Shown here: positions 57,501 through 64,000 of the stretch, piece after piece
How the letters are laid out: each line of letters opens with the position of its first letter
Numbering within the stretch: the first letter of the stretch is position 1
DNA from: Poecilobothrus nobilitatus
Taxonomy: Eukaryota > Arthropoda > Insecta > Diptera > Dolichopodidae
Length of the DNA stretch: 64,000 nucleotides
Reading direction: 5' to 3'
NCBI GenBank assembly: GCA_947095535.1
Contig: OX352774.1
Span: forward strand, 172,234,200 to 172,298,199
Notes under the pieces: model-generated
Databases searched by the model: none
Told to the model about the DNA's origin: nothing
What the model saw: only the letters and a program-made list of their open reading frames with translations
Translations under genes and position numbers: made by a program

Positions 57501-58890
57501 GTTCCTTAAAAGTTAAGTTAACTGTAAAAAACATAGAACATTACACTGTAATGACTTAGAACTCGTTAAATTATCATTTTGATTAACAATTATAATATCC
57601 AATTGTACAGCTTCATTGATTCAAAAGAAATGATCAAAATATCTTTTTTGTTCTCAATTTTCTTCTCAAGAGATACAATTAAAAATTATTCTATGTTTAA
57701 TATTTTTTAACTCAAACATTAAAAAAATACAATAATAACTCTAAAAGTGATTACATATATATTTAACAAAAATTACTTTTCATCTTTATGATTCTAAAGT
57801 TACCTGACGTAAGTTAAATTTACACAAATTGTTACCTTTCATACATTATTTCATATATTATTCTATAATATTCTCAAAAGTATGTATTTTTTTTCTTTTT
57901 TTTTTTTTTAATAAAAAAAATTTCTTTTGAAACAAATTTAAGAAAAACCTTTTGAAACCCAAAAACCAAACTTTTAAGGACAGCTTAAAGAATGGGTTAT
58001 TCTTTTTTCCTTAAAATGATTTATATACTCATAACATAAACATAGATTGGTAAAGCTATGTAATATTTACATGTATGCACCATTATTTCATCATAATTCA
58101 CAGTTATAAATCACTTAAAAAAATGCCACTAACGCTTTTGAAAAATGCTAAAGCAACAGAATTTTTATGTTTTTCCTTTTATTTTTTGTTTTTTGTTAAA
58201 TGGAATGATATAAAAGACAATCCAGTTAAATAAAATATAAAGCATCCATATTATATTTTTATGTTTTTTATCTTCTATGATATATTTTACATAAAAAGTA
58301 ATACACTGGTGTGCAAAAATAAATACTGATTGTATATATGTATGTATAGTATTTTTTTACAATATGTGTTGAGCATATAAGAATTGTATATGAATTTCTT
58401 ATTACGCTAAATCCATTTAAAAAAAAAAAAGTTAATTTTTTTTTTTCTCCCATGCGTAATACATTTTACACAATTTGTCTTTGACTAGCCTCTAGTCAGA
58501 GAATAAAAACACAAACCTCCTAAAATAATCGAATACAAATTTAAAAACAAAAAGAAAAAAAAATAAATTCGAAAAAAAATTCAAAGAAAAAGAACAAAAT
58601 CAAACGAAAAAATTTCTTAAAAATAATTTTATTGTTTTTCAAACAAAAATTAATTTTTAAAATTTAAATTTACGTTTATAACACATTAATTGCAGATATT
58701 TTTATATTTTAATACGATAAATTATATGGAATCATGAATTATTACTAAAATTGGGGGCTATACTAAGGCTAAGGCTGGTACTATTATTGGTTTATTATTT
58801 AGTTTTATATTATAAATTTATATTATATATATTTGACCGCAACGTGTATTTGTTATGAAAAATTATTCTTTCACTAATTTTCCTTCCTCT
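54513..58890. other. Gene desert, homopolymer-rich
   Basis: There are many A/T homopolymers, a short (CA)n run at 55,528-55,543 and a (GA)n run at 55,662-55,677. The 98-codon hydrophobic minus-strand frame at 54,789-55,085 begins with ATG but has no family resemblance. A more complex stretch at about 57,165-57,430 is discussed as a finding. Confidence 0.45.
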
Positions 58891-58891
58891 A

Positions 58892-59094
58892 ATTTATTTA
58901 TTTATTTATATTAATATTATATACATTAATGTAGTGCAATATTATTCGGCTACTAAGAACCATCGGCTACTAAGGCCATTATAGGTTTTTTATAAAATTA
59001 TTAAATTATATATTAATATTATTTATTTTGTTTATATTATATAGTATATATTTACATAATATTAGGTCGTAAGGGGGGTATGTAAAGAAAAAAT
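58892..59094 (-). mobile_element. tRNA-derived SINE, family 1, head missing
   Basis: The minus strand contains only the distal stem side and body (CTTTACATACCCCCCTTACGACC, then the AT-rich body). The tail (AATGGCCTTAGTAGCCGATGG and ATAAATAAATAAATT) follows. The tRNA-like head with both Pol III boxes is absent. A short duplication (GGCTACTAAG twice) lies in the tail. Confidence 0.8.
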
Positions 59095-61045
59095 TTTAAC
59101 ATACACTAACATTTAAATTTAACATACAATATTGCATACTTTTAGGATGGTATTTGCAAAAAAACATTCTTATCCTCTTTGCAACAAAACCAAAGTTTTT
59201 TTTTAAAGCTTATAATTTTCTATTTATAATGCCTAAGTCTTATAATCTAATATTAGTTAAATTTTTTTTACTTGTTTTAGATGAAATATAAAAAATATCA
59301 CTTGTAGCCAAAGCATAATTTGCATGTGTACAATCCAAACAAATTTCAAAAAGGAAAAAAACATTAGACATATTCTTATAGTACTGAATAATTTTTATAA
59401 TGTGTCACATATACACCTATTTCTACATATAATATTCTTAAGAAAAATAAAAACAAATTCATTTCTCTTTCTGTTACCTTTTGAGTGATTTATTATCTGA
59501 TTTTATTGTGCCTTTAAAGTTCGCCCATAATTCAAAAAATAATATAAAAGAAAATAAACAAAACAAAAAAAACTTTTCTAAAACATCCAAAACCATTTCC
59601 ACACATTTCATAAAGTAAAATTTCATACTAGATGGTTGTTTTTCATTTCACATCGTGAAGAAAAAAAAAAAATTTTTTTTTTTGTTTTTGCACACAAATA
59701 CAAGTCATGAAAATTTACAAAAAAAAAAAATGAAAAAATAAATTTTTCAACATTTTAAAAAATTTTCTTTAAATTTTAATATTTTATTTTCTTTAGTTTT
59801 ATTAAATTTAACTCTTTAACTTATTGGTTAAAGTGAAAATTTTTTGTCCTTAAGTCTGATTTTCTAACAATCAAAATGAACGAATGAATGAATAAACCAA
59901 AATGTAATACAATATTATATTAAAAATAACGAACAACAGATGGCACATTTAAATGACGGTTTCTGTTTTACTCATTAACTTAAAATTAAAGAAAAGAAAA
60001 ACAAAAACAAAAACAAAATTACGAAATATAAAAACATAAATGAAAGAAAAAAGGACAAATGGAAAATTAAACAAAAGAAAGAAAAATAAAATCTTTTATT
60101 TTTTTTTCTTTTATCCCAGCTGATGAGGATTGACTTAACTTAAGTTAAATATAAAAAAAAAAATGAAAGTAAAATAAAATAATTAATACAATATAATTTA
60201 AGGAAGATTTTTCAGAATTAAAAATATTATATAAAAAACAAAATAAGTAAATTTAGACTTTTACCAAAAGAAAAGCATTTTCACAAAAAAAAATTAATCT
60301 TTATTTTAATTTAAGTTGAAGCTGCTGGCACTAGACAGAATTCTAAAATAAATTATTGACAAAAGAATATACATTTGCTAAAATATTAATAATAGATTTT
60401 TAAGTCAATAACTTAATAATTATAAACGTCTTTGATTGTTATCCAATCATAATTATGTACTTGCTGACTACAATCTCTTTTACATTTCATTTGTAATAAA
60501 ATGGATCTTAAGTTTTCTTTGGATATAAATGTTGAAATTCAATTAACTATATCTCGCACTGCTAAAGATTTTAATTGATTATGAGTCATGATTATGAGAA
60601 AACTTTCAAATATTATTTTTTTTAATACGTCATCAGACACAACGTCATCATATTTTAAAGGTTTAAAATAGGTCGTTAAAGAAATAGTACTAAATAGGCG
60701 TAGTAAAAATAAGAATTAGATATTAAGCAAACTTTGTAATTTTCTTAAATGTAAACTTGATATTAATTATTTGAATTCTTTAAATGGATTCTTTTAAATT
60801 TAAGAGAAATACTAATACTGTTCATTTTCTTATTTAATTTACATTAATGTATAAGATGAAAATAAATTTAACGTATAAAGTTAACATTCGTTTGGGGTAC
60901 GAACATCGTAAATATGGAATCGTCTCCCTTTTGGATATGTTCCCTAGAATTGGAATTTACACATTATACAAGATTAAAGGTAAACATTAACATCATAACA
61001 TCATCATCATAACATAATATAACATAACATCATCTTAAAATAAGT
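59095..61045. other. AT-rich sequence without a supported gene
   Basis: A small CATAACATCATCATAACATAA repeat sits at about 60,985-61,030. No exon-like frame is seen. Confidence 0.45.
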
Positions 61046-61049
61046 GGTT

Positions 61050-61265
61050 CATAATATGCCTGTCAATTTGAAATTAATTTTCATTACCTAAAATTAACAT
61101 CTATTTATCAAGTAGTTACATGGGTTCTAAAGGTCATATAACCTATTGTTTGATCAAAAAACGGTTATGATGTTTAGTGGTTTAAAGTTTCATACATTTA
61201 TAGAGGACTCGTGCTCGTTCTACAACACTATAGTGGCTTTTGATGATTTCCATTTACCTTCGTTA
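61050..61265 (-). repeat. Family C dispersed repeat, copy 3, partial
   Basis: The minus strand matches the right part of copies 1 and 2: GGTAAATGGAAATCATC, CACTATAGTG, GAGCACGAGTCCTCTATA, then TTTGATCAAACAATAGG and AATTTCAAATTGACAGGCAT. The left part is absent. Confidence 0.65.
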
Positions 61266-62190
61266 AAACAAAACGTATATAATTTTATTATTTAAGTTTA
61301 AAATATTATAAACAATGCTAACGCTATTTTAACACATTTTTTATGAAACATGTCTAACTTAATAAGATACAGGTGGAGTCGCCTTTTCAAATAGGGTTCA
61401 TGTAACAAATATGAGATTTAATAGAAGTTGATTAAACGATAAAAATAGTTTTATCTTTGTCAGATTCGTTACGAAATGTTCTTAATAAAAAAATGTATGG
61501 AAAATATTTTTTATTATTTTTTCAATTTTGTAACTCTAATTCGATGTACTGTTAACATTTAGACATAAAAAGTTGAAGTTTTTGACAATTCTTATAAATA
61601 TTTATTATTGTTCACAAGAAAATACTTTGATTATTAAATGATTCATTTTTCATTACCTTCCTATTTGATGCGTCAGCTTTGTTTAAAGTTTACTAACTTC
61701 TCATCATTCTAAAGAGTTAAAGTTTTTAGGTTTAGTATCAGTCCGATGACAAAGCATGATTTTAAAATAATTATCCCAAAAAAAATCCAATAGTAGTTAA
61801 TATTATTAATAAAATTAACTATTCAAACTATAAATTGTCAACAAAAAATCATGAAATGAATTAATAGGTATATCAAAGAAAACATTCAGAAAAAAAATTT
61901 TAATCGTAATAAAAAAACATATTTCATAAAAAAGATGGAAAATCTAACTGTGAAAAAAAATTAATACAATTCCTATTTATATCCTATTATTTCTGCAAAA
62001 GTAATATAAAAAGGATATACTTAGGCATATTCTCGAATTGGCTTGGAATTTTACATAACAGTACCTATAGTAACGTCAGCTATATTTCATAGAACATAAC
62101 TTTAGGCGTAAAGGTAATTTAAAGGTCAAATCGATTATATTGAAATTTTCAGAACATTTTACATTATTTCACTTAAACCGTTATATTTTT
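61266..62190. other. AT-rich sequence, nothing recognised
   Basis: No gene, tandem repeat or known dispersed family was recognised here. Confidence 0.4.
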
Positions 62191-62191
62191 C

Positions 62192-62770
62192 GTCCAGATG
62201 TTTACAAAACTTCTACACCGTTTTGAATAAAGCAATGAAATTTGAACTACAAGTAGACATTGCAAAAACATTAATTTTTTCACAAACTTTTTCTGTAGAC
62301 CCGCCCCTTGCAAAATAACTTCGAAAAAACCATATATTTAAATTGTTATAACACAAGTTCTATAATGTACATCTTTAATCTGGAAACGTCAACTATTGCT
62401 CCTTTTATTAACATTAGAACATTCTGTATATAATAAATATATACTCTTGCCATTCGGTATTTTAATTTACCGTTATGCGAATCTCAATTTTTGCTAAATC
62501 GTTAGCCCTTCCTATCTTCCAAACGGTTTAAGTTAGTAACTTGGAAGAGGAGTTAGACTTTTGAAAATATGAGTTATTTCAGAAAATATTTTTGTTTCGC
62601 GTTTCACGTTAAAAGTTATGTAAGGTGTCAACTGAAAATATTCACTATTTTTAAACATCTGTAACTTGGGTAACAATCTGTAACCTGTCCAAATTTGTTT
62701 GAAATGATATACAAAAATTAAAACTCTAACATTATATCTTTCTTTGCGTTAATAACTTTTCTTAAAATTG
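62192..62770 (-). mobile_element. Family B element, inverted, partial
   Basis: The minus strand carries the family B order: GTTATTAACGCAAAG..., the AGTTACAGATGTTTAAAAATAG block, AACCGTTTGGAAGATAGGAAGG, GATTCGCATAACGGTAAATT and finally CGGTGTAGAAGTTTTGTAAAC at the left edge. Termini are missing. It is non-coding. Confidence 0.7.
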
Positions 62771-63177
62771 GCTAAAGTGGCACATAATGTTCTCCAATTT
62801 TCTCTAACCGATAATCATAAACTCCCTAACCGATGATCATAAACTTTTTTTTTTAAGTAGTTACAAAGTAGTAACAAAGCCAATATGTATTATACCTTAC
62901 ATACGTCCGTCAACATGTTTAATTTTTGAAAATGTGCTTTTTTGAAACCCCTTGTTTTTTTTCTTTACTTGTTTTTCTTTTTTCTTAGAGATAATGAAAA
63001 AGAATCCTTAATACGAAGACTATGATTTAATTTCAAACCGAAAGTATAAATTTATAATCTTCTGATTTAATAAAAAAATTCCAATTAACATTTTGTAACA
63101 ATCATTTTTAAAAAAGAACTTCAATAATCATTTCTGGCATTTTCGCAATTTTTTTTTTTGATTTTTAAAAGTTTTTA

Positions 63178-64000
63178 TCACATTTCCAAAAAAATTTTGA
63201 AAAAATGTGCTTATTAGATTCACTCTGTCCGTCCGTTCGTCCGTCTGTTTACAAAACTTCTACACCCTTAAAGATAGAGAAAAATAACTTTTAGCCATGT
63301 GTAAGTCTCATATTTTATTTATTTCAACTATTTAGATGCCCAAAGAGAAACTTATTCTCAAATATAGGGCTATATTGATTAAATTTAATATAAAAACGTT
63401 TTTTTTTTTTTTTTTTACTTAAAAATAAATTCAATTATTATTTTTTTAACTATAAAAGAACATAATTTTTAATTAAATAATAAATTAACGGCAAGAATAT
63501 AATAAAATCAAAATAAAAGAGAAATTAGAAATATAAAAAAAAAGAAAAAATAAAAATACTACCTACAAGCAAAAAAAAGCACCTACATAAAAAAATTAAA
63601 TTTGGAACAACTTTTTCATGCAGCCCCATCCATTACGGAGCTACAGGCGCTCAAACTTTGCCCTATTTTTAAATGCGTATATCTAATGCTCTGCTTAACA
63701 TTTTTTCAATCTGAAAACGTCATTCGACATGTATTTTTTTTAACTTTGTAAATTATACAATTTTTTTAAATTTAGTATAATTATACAATTTTTATAAATT
63801 TACCGTTATGTGAAAACCAAATTTTGGATGATTTTTCTACTCTCATAACTCTGGAACGCTTCTATATAGGGACTTTAAATTTTGAGAGCAAAAATAACTT
63901 TTCAAATTAGTATAAGTTTGGTCAGAAAATTTTTTTTGGATCACCCCCTGTTTATGCGCTATTAGGGCTCAAAAATTGAAAGTTTGTTATTTTTTAACAC
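63178..64000 (-). mobile_element. Family A element, inverted, running off the window
   Basis: It starts at the inverted 3' end (CACATTTCCAAAAAAATTTTG then AAAAATGTGC), followed by the TCACTCTGTCCGTCCG core and GTTTACAAAACTTCTACACC. About 270 bases of unrelated AT-rich sequence (about 63,318-63,587) interrupt it. The family resumes with GGAACAACTTTTTCATGCAGCCCC and continues to the window end. Confidence 0.75.

Overview
This is a very AT-rich, intron- and repeat-dominated piece of a eukaryotic nuclear genome, almost certainly an insect and most likely a fly (Diptera). The case for this is the one convincing gene, a secreted DUF1091/DM8-type protein from a family mainly known from flies, together with tRNA-derived SINEs, decayed non-LTR retrotransposons and non-coding elements laid out like the Drosophila DINE-1/INE-1 (Helentron-associated) repeats. 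There is no sign of bacterial, phage or organellar gene organisation. The species cannot be named from the sequence alone.

Layout. 1-9.4 kb is a mosaic of non-coding dispersed elements. It holds two related families with GGAC-type cores (called A and B here) and a third family (C), one copy of which carries a 33-bp perfect inverted duplication. A weak candidate for an orphan terminal exon lies at 9.44-9.63 kb. The DUF1091 gene runs from 10,692 to 14,361 (+) in four exons, all introns phase 0, coding for about 190 residues with a signal peptide. Its 2.9-kb second intron has collected a SINE, a hairpin MITE and a pair of inverted repeat arms. From 14.9 to 24.5 kb there are three dead LINE fragments (endonuclease/RT, RT C-terminus, terminal zinc-knuckle-like region), two A elements and a SINE. 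From 26.4 to 35 kb there are palindromic repeats, a tandem ~80-bp repeat, a decayed minus-strand LINE, a cluster of three SINEs, and a decayed LINE with a readable RNase H domain whose 3' tail resembles the SINE tails. From 35 to 64 kb there is a gene desert rich in poly-T/poly-A and TA tracts, with scattered A and B elements, a TA-flanked MITE with CAGGGTG termini, a hairpin MITE and a truncated SINE.

No set of genes works together here: the window has one host gene in a sea of mobile-element debris. The most interesting observations concern the repeats. The SINE RNAs appear to carry a hairpin just after the tRNA-like head that is kept by compensatory base changes between subfamilies. SINE and LINE share a 3' tail, which suggests a mobilisation partnership. 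The A elements are built from repeated internal modules, and one element is a B/A mosaic. I found no novel protein-coding system and do not claim one.
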